The notes under the pieces are model-generated. The model was given only the letters and a program-made list of their open reading frames with translations, made no database searches and was not told the DNA's origin. A stretch of 64,000 bases of DNA from Streptomyces meridianus (GTDB lineage Bacteria; Actinomycetota; Actinomycetes; Streptomycetales; Streptomycetaceae), in NCBI RefSeq assembly GCF_023703325.1, contig NZ_JAMQGM010000021.1, positions 62,001-126,000 of the forward strand, given 5' to 3'. Below are positions 27,554 through 36,165 of this stretch, piece after piece. A program made the position numbers and the translations under genes. Numbering within the stretch: position 1 is the first letter of the stretch; each line of letters starts with the position of its first letter.

Positions 27554-27717
27554 AGTGCTGTGGCCGGAAAAGTTCACCGGCTCGCGACGCCCTGTACGGC
27601 GCCTCGCTGCGTTGTCGCATCGCCCGAGTACGCCCAGTACGAGGACGATTCTCCGCCTTGCGATGCACCGCACCGGACGCCGCGAGCCACCCGGCAAACC
27701 TTTCCGGTCACAGCACT
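27554..27717. repeat. Large imperfect inverted-repeat (REP/MITE-like) element
   Basis: About 164 bp whose two halves are near mirror images. The ends are the perfect inverted repeats AGTGCTGTG (27554-27562) and CACAGCACT (27709-27717). Inside, CCGGAAAAGTTCACCGG matches the complement of the right arm (CCGGAAAGGTTTGCCGG), then GCTCGCGACGCC pairs with GGCGTCCGG/GCGAGC, and GCCTCGCTGCG with CGCCTTGCGATGC. The centre has CGAGTACGCCCAGTACGAGGACG. No open frame in it looks like a gene and no target-site duplication is clear. It lies between the anti-sigma candidate and SURF1. Confidence 0.75.
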
Positions 27718-27748
27718 AGCTGGCCCGGCCGGGCGCCGTCCGGGAGGC

Positions 27749-28774
27749 TCAGGACTCCAGCACGCCGGTCCGGTAGACCGTGCCCGCGCACGCGTCCTGA
27801 AGGGTGACACTGCCTTCCACCGGCTCCCCCGCCTGCGGAGTGTGGCTGAGCAGAATGCTCCCGGCCGGAGTGGACTCGGGCTCGTCCCCGCCGGTCGGGG
27901 CCTCCGACGGCGCGGAGTCGCTCGAATTGCTCGGAGTGGGCGAGGAGTCGGGGATCCGGCAACCGCCCGGCCCACCACCTGCGGGGACCCACGCGAACTT
28001 CACGACGTAGGCCTGCCCAGGCTTGAGGATGAGCTGGTCGAGGTTGGCACTGGGGTCGGGCAGACCGGTGGCCGCGTCCCCGGTCGTGTGGTCCACTACG
28101 GAGATTCCGGAGCTCTCGGCGGCCCCCTGGGCGACGGCCGTGACGGAACCACGGCCGTCGATCGTGCAGTCGCTCCCGGAGATGTTGACGACCCGGAACG
28201 AGCCGTAGACCTTGCCCTCCTGGCCGGGCTGCCCCACCGTGCCCCCACCCTGCCCGAGTTGGGCCCGGGTACAGGTCGGCGAGGTGGCGGCCATGGTGCC
28301 CTCCGGGTCGATGCCCGTACCGGCAAGCCCGGCCGTCGGGTCGGTCCCGCCGTCCTTCTCGCCGGCGCCGGCCGGGCTGCCTTCGCCGGGCGCGGCGGTC
28401 GGTACGACGGAGTCCGCCCCGGTGCCGTCGGTGCCGCCGCTGGGCTCGGTGCCCGTACCGGCTTCCCGGCTGGACGCGGCGGTGGCGCTCCGGCCGGTGT
28501 CCGGGCCGGAGCGTGCCACGTGCATCAGCGCGGGGACGGCCGTGCCGACGAGCAGTACGCCGGCCGCGGCTCCGACCATGGCCTGGCGACGGCGCGCCCG
28601 GCGGACCGGAACCGCTCTGCGGATCTCCTCCAGGCTGCCCGGCGTCGGTTCGACGTCTTCCATGGCGTCGTGGAGCAGCCGGCGCAGCATCTCCTCGTCC
28701 ATGTCGGACGGTCCTTGGGTGCCGGTTCCGCCGGGCTGGTCCCGTCGGTCCCGGTGCTGATGGTGCTCGTTCAT
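27749..28774 (-). CDS. Single-pass membrane protein, anti-sigma factor candidate
   Basis: 341 aa. The N-terminal ~70 residues are cytoplasmic and contain DEEMLRRLLHDAMEDVEP, the start seen in many Streptomyces anti-sigma-type partners. One hydrophobic helix follows (about 67-88: AMVGAAAGVLLVGTAVPALM), then an external region with a long Gly/Thr/Pro low-complexity linker and a beta-rich domain with Cys residues (GSDCTIDGRG, GGCRIPDSS, LQDACAGTV) that resembles DUF4232. The start overlaps the sigma factor stop by ATGA. Regulation of that sigma factor by external signals is inferred from this arrangement, not from a recognised zinc motif. Confidence 0.75.
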   Translation of the reverse strand: MNEHHQHRDRRDQPGGTGTQGPSDMDEEMLRRLLHDAMEDVEPTPGSLEEIRRAVPVRRARRRQAMVGAAAGVLLVGTAVPALMHVARSGPDTGRSATAASSREAGTGTEPSGGTDGTGADSVVPTAAPGEGSPAGAGEKDGGTDPTAGLAGTGIDPEGTMAATSPTCTRAQLGQGGGTVGQPGQEGKVYGSFRVVNISGSDCTIDGRGSVTAVAQGAAESSGISVVDHTTGDAATGLPDPSANLDQLILKPGQAYVVKFAWVPAGGGPGGCRIPDSSPTPSNSSDSAPSEAPTGGDEPESTPAGSILLSHTPQAGEPVEGSVTLQDACAGTVYRTGVLES

Positions 28775-29427
28775 GCCGGGGCCTCCATGGCGACGCGCAG
28801 CGCCGCGATCCCCCGTGATCCGTACGCCTTCACCGAGCCGAGCGATATGCCCAGGGTGTCGGCGACCTGTGCTTCCGTCATGTCTGCGAAGTACCGCAGT
28901 ACCAGCACTTCCCGCTGACGACGCTGCAATCCCCGCATCGCTCTGATCAGTTGGTCCCGCTCGAGCTGGTCATAGGCCCCCTCCTCGGCGCTCGCCATGT
29001 CGGGCATCGGCTTGGAGAGCAGCTTCAGCCCGAGGATGCGACGGCGCAGCGCCGAACGGGAGAGGTTGACGACCGTCTGGCGAAGGTACGCCAGGGTTTT
29101 CTCGGGGTCGCGGACCCGGCTGCGCGCCGAGTGCACGCGGATGAAGGCCTCCTGGACGACGTCCTCGCAGGACGCCGTGTCGTCCAGGAGGAGGGAGGCC
29201 AGACCCAGCAGGGCGCGGTAGTGGGCGCGGTAGGTCTCGGTGAGGTGATCGACGGTGGTGCCGGCCGTCATGCTGTCGTCAGCGCTGCGCTGCGACGGGA
29301 TGCCCGGGGTACGGGTCGCGGGCATGGGGGCGATCACCGGCATGCCGCCGGTCTTGCGGATGCCGAGCGGGCGGACGACCGCTCCGCCGGCCCCGGGTGC
29401 CACTGCCACGCCGAAAAGTTCTGCCAC
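28771..29427 (-). CDS. SigE-family (ECF-type) RNA polymerase sigma factor
   Basis: 218 aa from the most upstream start. Region 2 is visible as YRALLGLASLLLDDTASCEDVVQEAFIRVH (read in two parts, about 82-112) and region 4 as LQRRQREVLVLRYFADM followed by TEAQVADTLGISLGSVKAYG. The ~55-residue N-terminal extension is unusual. An ATG at 29271 (MTAGTTVDHLTETYRAHYR) would give a 166-aa protein of normal ECF size, so the true start is uncertain (29427 GTG, 29343 ATG or 29271 ATG). It is coupled by ATGA overlap to the membrane protein gene, the usual sigma/anti-sigma order. Confidence 0.88.
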   Translation of the reverse strand: MAELFGVAVAPGAGGAVVRPLGIRKTGGMPVIAPMPATRTPGIPSQRSADDSMTAGTTVDHLTETYRAHYRALLGLASLLLDDTASCEDVVQEAFIRVHSARSRVRDPEKTLAYLRQTVVNLSRSALRRRILGLKLLSKPMPDMASAEEGAYDQLERDQLIRAMRGLQRRQREVLVLRYFADMTEAQVADTLGISLGSVKAYGSRGIAALRVAMEAPA

Positions 29428-29510
29428 GTCTGTTGGACACGCTTCCCCCCACCAGGGTTGTACGTGCGGGCCACCGCTTTCGACAAGGTCTCGATTGCCG
29501 GTATGTGCAT
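29334..29510 (-). CDS. Possible 58-aa leader ORF overlapping the sigma factor start
   Basis: ATG at 29510 has a very good ribosome site (GGGGAGGATTTG) and opens MHIPAIETLSKAVARTYNPG. It reads through the sigma factor start in another frame and stops inside it. Codon third positions are GC-rich in the part before the sigma start. It might be a leader peptide coupling translation, or the true N-terminus of the sigma gene if the sequence has a frameshift near 29430. No homologue is recognised. Confidence 0.3.
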   Translation of the reverse strand: MHIPAIETLSKAVARTYNPGGGKRVQQTWQNFSAWQWHPGPAERSSARSASARPAACR

Positions 29511-29569
29511 CAAATCCTCCCCCAATACCCCATTCGCGAAAGCGACTTCGAGAGGCTGCACCAAAGACG

Positions 29570-29604
29570 CTCCCCGCCCGGCTGCGGTTGCAGCGGACGG
29601 GGAG
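29570..29604 (-). terminator. Hairpin between asd and the sigma factor gene
   Basis: CTCCCCG...CGGGGAG with inner CTGC/GCAG pairing and loop GGTT, about 100 bp after the asd stop; a likely terminator of the ask-asd operon or an attenuator before the sigma gene. Confidence 0.55.
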
Positions 29605-29702
29605 TGATAGTCGAACACACCGAAGGTCCAGATCAAGCGAGTTGTACGCCAGACCTTGTCACAACACCTTCACGGTTTTTTACAAACGGAGCATTGTGGT
29701 GC

Positions 29703-30770
29703 CTAAGCGGCGTTCAGCTCCGCTGCCACGACCTCGGCGATCTGCGCGGTGTTGAGCGCCGCCCCCTTGCGGAGGTTGTCACCGCACACGAACAGCTCCA
29801 GCGCGTTCGGGTCGTCCATCGAGCGGCGGACCCGGCCGACCCAGGTCGGGTCGGTGCCGACGACGTCGGCCGGCGTCGGGAACTCACCCTTCTCCGGGCT
29901 GTCGCACAGCACCACGCCGGGCGCGCTGCTGAGGATCTCGTGGGCCTTGGCCACCGAGACCTCGTTCTCGAACCGGGCGTGCACGGTCAGCGAGTGGGTG
30001 GTGATCACGGGCACACGGACGCAGGTCGCGGTGACCCGCAGGTCCGGCAGCCCGAGGATCTTCCGCGACTCGTTGCGCACCTTCAGCTCTTCGGAGGTCC
30101 AGCCGTCCTCCTTCAGGGACCCGGCGAAGGGCACCACGTTGAAGGCGATCGGGGCGGGATAGGGGCCGAGGTCACCGACCGCGCGCCGCACGTCGCCGGG
30201 GTGCGTGCCCAGATCCGTACCGGCGACCTTCGCGACCTGGTCGCGAAGGGTGTCGACGCCCTCCTTGCCCGAGCCGGAAACCGCCTGGTACGAGGAGACG
30301 ATCAGCTCGCTGAGCCCGAACTCCGCGTGCAGCGCACCGAGCGCGACGATCATCGAGAGCGTCGTGCAGTTCGGGTTCGAGATGATGCCGCGCGGGCGGT
30401 TGCGGGCCGCATGCGCATTGACCTCGGGGACCACCAGCGGCACGTCCGGGTCCATCCGGAAGGCACCGGAGTTGTCGACCGCGACGGCGCCCTTGGCCGC
30501 TGCGACCGGAGCCCACTGCGCCGAGACCTCGTCGGGGACGTCGAACATCGCGACGTCGACCCCTTCGAAGGACTCCTCGCTCAGCGCAACGACCTCGACC
30601 TCCTCACCGCGCACGGTGAGCTTCCGCCCCGCCGAACGCGGTGAGGCGATCAACCGGATCTCGCCCCAGATGTCGGCGCGCTCCGAGAGGATCCCCCGCA
30701 TGACGGTGCCGACGGCGCCGGTGGCGCCGACGACGGCCAGGGTGGGCTTGCGGCCCGCAGCGGCACTCAT
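29703..30770 (-). CDS. asd: Aspartate-semialdehyde dehydrogenase
   Basis: 355 aa. It reduces aspartyl phosphate to aspartate semialdehyde with NADPH, feeding Lys/diaminopimelate, Thr, Met and Ile synthesis. NADP-binding [12 protein letters not shown] is near residue 13, catalytic Cys is in [15 protein letters not shown] near 135, substrate-binding residues are in [13 protein letters not shown] and the His region is near [15 protein letters not shown]. The ATG start overlaps the ask stop by 4 nt, so the two consecutive enzymes of the pathway are translationally coupled. Confidence 0.97.
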   Translation of the reverse strand: MSAAAGRKPTLAVVGATGAVGTVMRGILSERADIWGEIRLIASPRSAGRKLTVRGEEVEVVALSEESFEGVDVAMFDVPDEVSAQWAPVAAAKGAVAVDNSGAFRMDPDVPLVVPEVNAHAARNRPRGIISNPNCTTLSMIVALGALHAEFGLSELIVSSYQAVSGSGKEGVDTLRDQVAKVAGTDLGTHPGDVRRAVGDLGPYPAPIAFNVVPFAGSLKEDGWTSEELKVRNESRKILGLPDLRVTATCVRVPVITTHSLTVHARFENEVSVAKAHEILSSAPGVVLCDSPEKGEFPTPADVVGTDPTWVGRVRRSMDDPNALELFVCGDNLRKGAALNTAQIAEVVAAELNAA

Positions 30771-31288
30771 CGGCCGGTCCCTCCGTAGACGACGGCCTCG
30801 TCGCTGTCGCTGTCCAGACCGAAGGCGGTGTGGACGACGCGGACCGCGGCGTTGACGTCGTCGGCCCGGGTGACCACGGAGATGCGGATCTCGGAGGTCG
30901 AGATCAGCTCGATGTTGACGTCGGCGTTGGAGAGCGCCTCGAAGAACGTCGCGGTGACGCCCGGGTTGGTCTTCATGCCCGCGCCCACGAGGGAGATCTT
31001 CGCGATCTGGTCGTCGTAGCGCAGCGAGTCGAAGCCGACGCTCGCCCTGGTCTTCTCCAGCGCCGCGATGGCCTTCTTGCCGTCGGTCTTCGGCAGCGTG
31101 AAGGAGATGTCGGTGAGACCGGTGGTGGCGGCGGACACGTTCTGCACCACCATGTCGATGTTGATCTCGGCGTCCGCGATGGCTCGGAAGAGCATCGCCG
31201 CCTCGCCCGGCTTGTCCGGCACCCCGACGACCGTGACCTTGGCCTCGGACGTGTCGTGGGCGACTCCGGAGATGAGTGCCTGCTCCAT
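30767..31288 (-). other. Probable internal translation start giving aspartokinase beta subunit
   Basis: An in-frame ATG at 31288 ([12 protein letters not shown]) is preceded at 7 nt by AGGGGA. It would yield a 173-aa protein of just the two ACT domains, matching the overlapping alpha/beta arrangement established for Corynebacterium aspartokinase. Seen: site, spacing and frame. Inferred: that it is used here. Confidence 0.7.
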
Positions 31289-32038
31289 CGTCTGGTCCCC
31301 TTGCGGCTCGTTGCTGACCCAGGTGCCCCGGAGGCCGGAGAACGACGACCGGACGTGGATCGGGATGTTGTATCGGCGTGCGTACTCGACGCAGCGGTGC
31401 AGCAGCACCTTGGAACCGGAGCTGGCCAGCTCCAGCATGTCCTCGAACGAGATCCAGTCGATCTTGCGGGCCTTCTTCACGACCCGCGGGTCAGCGGTGA
31501 AGACACCGTCGACGTCGGTGTAGATCTCGCAGACCTCGGCGTCCAGCGCGGCCGCGAGGGCCACTGCGGTGGTGTCGGAACCACCACGGCCGAGGGTGGT
31601 GATGTCCTTCTTGTCGTGGGACACCCCCTGGAAGCCGGCCACGATGGCGATGTTGCCCTCGTCGACCGAGCTCTTGATCCGGCCCGGCGTGACATCGATG
31701 ATGCGCGCCTTGTTGTGGACCGAGTCCGTGATGACACCCGCCTGGCTGCCGGTGAACGACTGAGCCTCGTGCCCGAGGTTCTTGATCGCCATCGCCAGCA
31801 AAGCCATCGAGATCCGCTCTCCGGCGGTCAGCAGCATGTCGAACTCGCGGCCGGAGGGGATCGGAGAAACCTCTCCCGCGAGATCGATCAACTCGTCCGT
31901 CGTGTCGCCCATCGCAGAAACCACGACGACGACCTGGTGGCCGTTCTTCTTGGCTTCGACGATCCGCTTGGCGACGCGCTTGATGCCTTCGGCATCCGCG
32001 ACGGAGGAGCCGCCGTACTTCTGCACGACAAGGCCCAC
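30767..32038 (-). CDS. ask: Aspartokinase, alpha subunit (with internal beta-subunit start)
   Basis: 423 aa. Kinase domain: [20 protein letters not shown] at the start, [13 protein letters not shown] near 70, [19 protein letters not shown] near 150 and [13 protein letters not shown] near 175. The C-terminal ~160 residues form two ACT domains that bind Lys/Thr for feedback control. It phosphorylates aspartate, the first step of the pathway, and is the promoter-proximal gene of the ask-asd operon. Upstream sequence is intergenic and includes a short GTTCA/TGAAC dyad at 32149-32163. Confidence 0.97.
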   Translation of the reverse strand: MGLVVQKYGGSSVADAEGIKRVAKRIVEAKKNGHQVVVVVSAMGDTTDELIDLAGEVSPIPSGREFDMLLTAGERISMALLAMAIKNLGHEAQSFTGSQAGVITDSVHNKARIIDVTPGRIKSSVDEGNIAIVAGFQGVSHDKKDITTLGRGGSDTTAVALAAALDAEVCEIYTDVDGVFTADPRVVKKARKIDWISFEDMLELASSGSKVLLHRCVEYARRYNIPIHVRSSFSGLRGTWVSNEPQGDQTMEQALISGVAHDTSEAKVTVVGVPDKPGEAAMLFRAIADAEINIDMVVQNVSAATTGLTDISFTLPKTDGKKAIAALEKTRASVGFDSLRYDDQIAKISLVGAGMKTNPGVTATFFEALSNADVNIELISTSEIRISVVTRADDVNAAVRVVHTAFGLDSDSDEAVVYGGTGR

Positions 32039-32408
32039 GTGCGCTCCTCGAAATCTGTTCCGCGGACCCCGAAATCGGGATCCTTCGGTCGGCTCAGTCT
32101 AACGAGCAGGGGGAATCCGACCTGGCGATATCACATGGCGAGACAAACGTTCACTCCATGAACTCCGGACGGCCCACCTGCTCAGCACGAACCCCTGCCC
32201 CACTCGACGGATTGCACACGGAAACGTTACGCAGGTCACACATCTGCCCCGAGGACAGGTGCCGCCGGGGACGGCGGAGAGCTCAAGAAACCGCCCTGCC
32301 CGTCGTCTCCGCCGTGCCCACGGCCGGACCTCGCGGCCCCCGGAACGGCTTCCGCGTTCCCGGGTCAGGGACTGTTCCCGCGTGTCACGGCGGGCTACGT
32401 TGCCGGGC

Positions 32409-32594
32409 ATGGCGCACGACATCTGCGACGAGGAGGTCCCGCCCGGAGAGCGAGTGCGCTCGATGCGCCGGGTCCGCCACCTCCCTCCGGACCCGTCGCC
32501 GGGTAGGCCGGGACTGGCCACCTGCGCCGGGTGGAACGCGGCACGGCCGCCGACCCGAGCATCACCGCGCTCCAGCAGATCTCCGGGGCGGTCT
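32409..32594 (+). pseudogene. Remnant of an XRE-family regulator, at least two frameshifts
   Basis: Reading across three frames reconstructs one helix-turn-helix: GERVRSMRR (frame of ATG 32409), then SLRT in the next frame, then AGTGHLRRVERGTAADPSITALQQISGAV split over the third. VERGTAADPSITALQQIS is the classic recognition-helix end of XRE/PuuR-type repressors. The expected C-terminal cupin domain is absent; the sequence runs into a CGGCA repeat and the FAD-enzyme gene. In other genomes XRE-cupin regulators often sit before FAD amine oxidases, so this is probably the decayed local regulator. Confidence 0.6.
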
Positions 32595-32724
32595 CACCAC
32601 GGCCGGCCGTTCGCGCGCTCCGACTGCCGGACCGGATCGCGCGTCCCGCGTGCGGCAGCGGCCCCCGGGTGATCGGCCCGCCCGGCTACCGACACCTGTT
32701 CCGACACGGACCACGAACAGGGCC

Positions 32725-32759
32725 CGGCACGGCACGGCACGGCACGGCACGGCACGGCA
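32725..32759 (+). repeat. Pentanucleotide tandem repeat (CGGCA)x7
   Basis: Seven perfect copies of CGGCA, ending 25 bp before the start codon of the FAD oxidoreductase gene. Confidence 0.95.
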
Positions 32760-32784
32760 CAACGACGAGAACGAACGAGGCACC

Positions 32785-34155
32785 ATGACCGTCAACGGCA
32801 GCGTTTCCTTCTGGTACCGGCAGGAGGGCTTCCCCGCCCGCCGTCCGCCGCTGGACGGATCCGCCGAGACCGACGTGTGCATCGTCGGCGCCGGCTTCAC
32901 GGGCCTGTGGACGGCCTACTACCTCAAGAAGGCGGAGCCATCCATCGACATCACCGTCATCGAGCGCGACTTCGCCGGTTTCGGCGCCTCGGGCCGCAAC
33001 GCGGGCTGGCTCAGCGCCAAGATCGCCGGATCGGCCGCGACCTATGCCCGCGGGCACGGCCGGCAGGCCGTCCTGGACCTCCAGCAGGCCATGAACGAGA
33101 CGGTCGACGAGGTCATCGCCGTGGCCGGGGCCGAGGGCATCGAGGCCGACATCGTCAAGAGCGGCTACCTCACGGTCGCCCACGGCCCGGCCCAGCTCCC
33201 CCGGCTGCGCGCCGCGCACCGGGACGCCGTGCACTGGGGCAGCACCGACCTGGCGTGGCTGACCGCACCCGAAGTGCTGGAGCGGGTCGACATCGCCGGC
33301 GCGCTGGGCGGCGTCCACAACCCGCACTGCGCCCGTGTGCACCCGGCAAAACTCGTCCAGGGCCTGGCCGACGCGGTCCAGGCACTCGGCGTCACCATCC
33401 TCGAGTCCACGCCCGTCACCCGCATCGCGCCCGGCCGCGCCGAGACCCCGTTCGGCGAGGTCAGGGCCGACCGGATCATCCGCGCCACCGAGGGCTACAC
33501 CAGCGATCTGCACGGCGAACACCGCACCTGGCTCCCGATGAACTCCTCCATGGTGATCACCGAACCGCTGTCCGACGCGGTGTGGAAGGCCATCGGCTGG
33601 TCCGGGCACGAGCTGCTCAGCGACAGCACGCACGCCTACCTGTACGCCCAGCGCACCGCCGACGGGCGGATCGCGGCCGGCGGACGCGGGGTGCCCTACC
33701 GCTACGGATCGCGCATCGAACGCGACGGCAGGACCAGCACACGGACCGTCCGCGCGCTCCGGGACACCCTGGCCCGGCTGCTGCCCGCGACCGCCGGGGC
33801 GCGCATCGACCACGCCTGGTCGGGCGTCCTCGCAGTACCGCGCGACTGGTGCGCCTCCGTGACGTTCGACCCGGCCACCGGGCTGGGCTCGGCCGGCGGT
33901 TACGTCGGGCACGGCGTGGCCGCCACCAATCTCGCAGGACGCACGCTGCGGGACCTCGTACTGGGCCAGGACACCCCCCTCACCGACCTGCCCTGGGTCG
34001 GCCACCGGTCCAGGGCGTGGGAGCCGGAACCCGTGCGCTGGCTCGGCGTCCACGGCATGTACGCGGCCTACCGGGCCGCCGACCGCAGCGAGGTCGCCGG
34101 CCGCACCACCACCTCACCGATCGCCGGAATCGCAGACCGGATCTCGGGGCGCTGA
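32785..34155 (+). CDS. FAD-dependent oxidoreductase (DAO/PuuB-like amine oxidase family)
   Basis: 456 aa. The N-terminal Rossmann FAD-binding motif VCIVGAGFTGLWTAYYL is near residue 32, followed by ERDFAGFGASGRNAGWLSAK, a signature of the gamma-glutamylputrescine oxidase/DAO group, in which the flavin oxidises an amine or amino acid. GSAGGYVGHGVAATNLAGR near the C-terminus closes the FAD site. Ribosome site GAGG at 4 nt. The substrate is unknown; a polyamine or secondary amine is plausible. The adjacent remnant of an XRE repressor suggests its regulation has changed. Confidence 0.88.
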   Translation: MTVNGSVSFWYRQEGFPARRPPLDGSAETDVCIVGAGFTGLWTAYYLKKAEPSIDITVIERDFAGFGASGRNAGWLSAKIAGSAATYARGHGRQAVLDLQQAMNETVDEVIAVAGAEGIEADIVKSGYLTVAHGPAQLPRLRAAHRDAVHWGSTDLAWLTAPEVLERVDIAGALGGVHNPHCARVHPAKLVQGLADAVQALGVTILESTPVTRIAPGRAETPFGEVRADRIIRATEGYTSDLHGEHRTWLPMNSSMVITEPLSDAVWKAIGWSGHELLSDSTHAYLYAQRTADGRIAAGGRGVPYRYGSRIERDGRTSTRTVRALRDTLARLLPATAGARIDHAWSGVLAVPRDWCASVTFDPATGLGSAGGYVGHGVAATNLAGRTLRDLVLGQDTPLTDLPWVGHRSRAWEPEPVRWLGVHGMYAAYRAADRSEVAGRTTTSPIAGIADRISGR

Positions 34156-34228
34156 CACCTGGACGACACCGACACACCGACGCCCGCGGTCGGACCTGCG
34201 GGTACGCGAAGGGTCCCGGATCCGGCCG

Positions 34229-34900
34229 TCAGGCGCGGGCCTTGGCGCCCAGCCCCAGCGGGGCGGCGATCTCGGCGGCCATCACACGGCCCGCCTCCTC
34301 CTCCAGCGACGCGTCGTCACGGCCCAGCGCGTCGTCGGTGTCGAGACCGTTCAGCTCGTCCAGCGGCGTCTCGGTGCGGATGTGCGCCAGCAGGGACTGG
34401 AGGGCCCGCAGGCAGGCCGACGCGGACGGCCCCCAGTTCGAGAAGTACGAGAACTGCCACCACCACAGCGCCTCGCTGACCCGGCCCGCCCGGTAGTGGG
34501 CCATGCCGTGCCGCAGGTCCGTGATGATGTCCGCAAGGTCGTCCGAGATCCGGCAGGCGACCGGCTCGCTGCGCGGCACGTACGGGTCGAACACCTCGGA
34601 GTAGACGTCCGCCGGCTCCATCAGCGCGGCGAACCGCTCGCGCATGCCGTCGGCGTCCGGCTCCGGCCCCGCGTCCGGCTCGTACTGCTCGTCCGGGACG
34701 AAGTCCTCGTGCGCCCCCAGTCTGCCGCCCGCGAGCAGCAACTGCGAGACCTCGAGCAGCAGGAACGGGATCGCGCTCCCGGGCTCGTCCCCCTTGGCGA
34801 CCTCGGACACCGCCACCAGGAAGCTGTCGATCTGGTCGGCGATCTGGACGGCGAAGTCGTCCGGACTCTGGCGTGCGTCGTGCAGCGTGGCGTCAGACAT
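34229..34900 (-). CDS. DUF5063-family protein
   Basis: 223 aa acidic cytoplasmic protein, mostly helical, with [19 protein letters not shown] near residue 17, [19 protein letters not shown] near 120 and a [15 protein letters not shown] aromatic stretch near 145. This matches the DUF5063 proteins found immediately after recR in Streptomyces. The start at 34900 overlaps the last 8 bp of recR, so it is translationally coupled to recR; a role connected with RecR is only inferred from that. Confidence 0.8.
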   Translation of the reverse strand: MSDATLHDARQSPDDFAVQIADQIDSFLVAVSEVAKGDEPGSAIPFLLLEVSQLLLAGGRLGAHEDFVPDEQYEPDAGPEPDADGMRERFAALMEPADVYSEVFDPYVPRSEPVACRISDDLADIITDLRHGMAHYRAGRVSEALWWWQFSYFSNWGPSASACLRALQSLLAHIRTETPLDELNGLDTDDALGRDDASLEEEAGRVMAAEIAAPLGLGAKARA

Positions 34901-35492
34901 CGAGAAGTCGTCTCCCTTCGAAGGCGCGTCCGAGGGTGACCTCGTCGGCGTACTCCAGGTCTCCCCCCACTGGGAGCCCGCTGGCAAGTCGCGTGACTTT
35001 CAGTCCCATGGGTTTGGTCATCCGTGCGAGGTAGGTGGCGGTCGCCTCCCCCTCCAGGTTCGGATCCGTGGCCAGGATCAGCTCGGTGACACTGCCGTCC
35101 GCGAGCCTGGCCAGCAGTTCCCGGATCCGCAGATCGTCCGGCCCGACGCCCTCGATGGGACTGATCGCCCCGCCCAGCACGTGGTACCGGCCCCGGAACT
35201 CGCGCGTCCGCTCGATGGCGACGACGTCCTTGGGCTCCTCGACGACGCAGATGACGGCCGGGTCGCGGCGCGGGTCCTGGCACACCCGGCACTGTTCGTC
35301 CTGGGCGACGTTGCCGCACACCGAGCAGAACCGGACCTTCGCCTTGACCTCGGTCAGCACGTGCGCGAGGCGGCGGACGTCGGCCGGGTCCGCCTGGAGG
35401 ACGTGGAAGGCGATCCGCTGCGCGCTCTTGGGACCGACGCCGGGCAGCCTGCCCAACTCGTCGATGAGGTCCTGGACCACGCCTTCGTACAC
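34893..35492 (-). CDS. recR: Recombination mediator RecR
   Basis: 199 aa, the usual length. HhH motif [17 protein letters not shown] near residue 15, zinc finger [16 protein letters not shown] near 56, Toprim domain starting [17 protein letters not shown] near 79 and the Walker-like C-terminal region. RecR helps load RecA onto gapped DNA with RecF/RecO. It follows ybaB by 122 bp on the same strand, the widespread ybaB-recR arrangement. Confidence 0.97.
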   Translation of the reverse strand: MYEGVVQDLIDELGRLPGVGPKSAQRIAFHVLQADPADVRRLAHVLTEVKAKVRFCSVCGNVAQDEQCRVCQDPRRDPAVICVVEEPKDVVAIERTREFRGRYHVLGGAISPIEGVGPDDLRIRELLARLADGSVTELILATDPNLEGEATATYLARMTKPMGLKVTRLASGLPVGGDLEYADEVTLGRAFEGRRLLDV

Positions 35493-35614
35493 GGGCCGTC
35501 TTCTCCTTCGTCGCGCTCTTCCGGCGCTGTTCCTGTTGCTGGGTAAGCTAGTTGACCGCGCTTAAGGTCCGGATCAGTAACGGGACCGTTGCGCCCGATC
35601 CGGGTCCCACGGCG

Positions 35615-35950
35615 TCAGAAGGGCAGACCGGGCATGCCGCCGAGCCCCTCGGTGAGCGGGCCCAGCTTCTGCTTCTGGAGCTCCTGCGCGGCATGGTTCG
35701 CGTCCCGGACGGCCGCGAGGACCAGGTCCGCGAGGGTCTCCGTGTCGTCAGGATCCACCGTCTTCGGATCGATGACCAGGCCCTGGAGCTCACCGGACCC
35801 GTTCACCGTGGCCTTGACGAGCCCGCCGCCCGCCGAGCCCTCGACGAGGGTCGCGGCCAGCTCCTCCTGGGTCTCCGCGAGCTGTTGTTGCATCTGCTGG
35901 GCCTGCTGAAGCAGCTGCTGCATGTTCGGCTGACCACCACCGGGAATCAC
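35615..35950 (-). CDS. ybaB: YbaB/EbfC nucleoid-associated protein
   Basis: 111 aa. A Gln-rich N-terminal helix ([18 protein letters not shown]) is followed by the conserved [18 protein letters not shown] core and a [14 protein letters not shown] end. Members are small DNA-binding dimers. In many bacteria the gene follows dnaX; here dnaX is absent and purD lies upstream. Confidence 0.93.
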   Translation of the reverse strand: MIPGGGQPNMQQLLQQAQQMQQQLAETQEELAATLVEGSAGGGLVKATVNGSGELQGLVIDPKTVDPDDTETLADLVLAAVRDANHAAQELQKQKLGPLTEGLGGMPGLPF

Positions 35951-36107
35951 GACTTCGCTCCTGGCATTCGATGTTGTCGGGCGTTTTTGCTCGGTAGCCC
36001 GAGCCTACGTGCTCGCCGCCCGCCTCGCCCTGCGCCCTGTGAACGATCATGTCCGGGCGGGTGCACGGCCCCGGACGCGCGCCCTGCGGTGGTCCGGGCA
36101 CGACCGC

Positions 36108-36134
36108 GCCCCGTGCACCGGGAGTGCACGGGGC
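36108..36134 (-). terminator. Terminator after purD
   Basis: Perfect 10-bp arms GCCCCGTGCA / TGCACGGGGC (36108-36117 / 36125-36134) with loop CCGGGAG, just beyond the purD stop. Confidence 0.75.
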
Positions 36135-36165
36135 GGTCGGGACGGCGCCGACCGGCCGGCGGGCG

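Noticed and set aside
25367..28918. 1183-codon plus-strand frame
   Set aside because: It spans the peptidase, SURF1 and anti-sigma genes in the wrong frame or strand; the translation is Gly/Arg-rich without any domain.
32725..32759. CRISPR-like repeat
   Set aside because: A simple 5-bp tandem repeat without spacers; no cas genes anywhere in the window.
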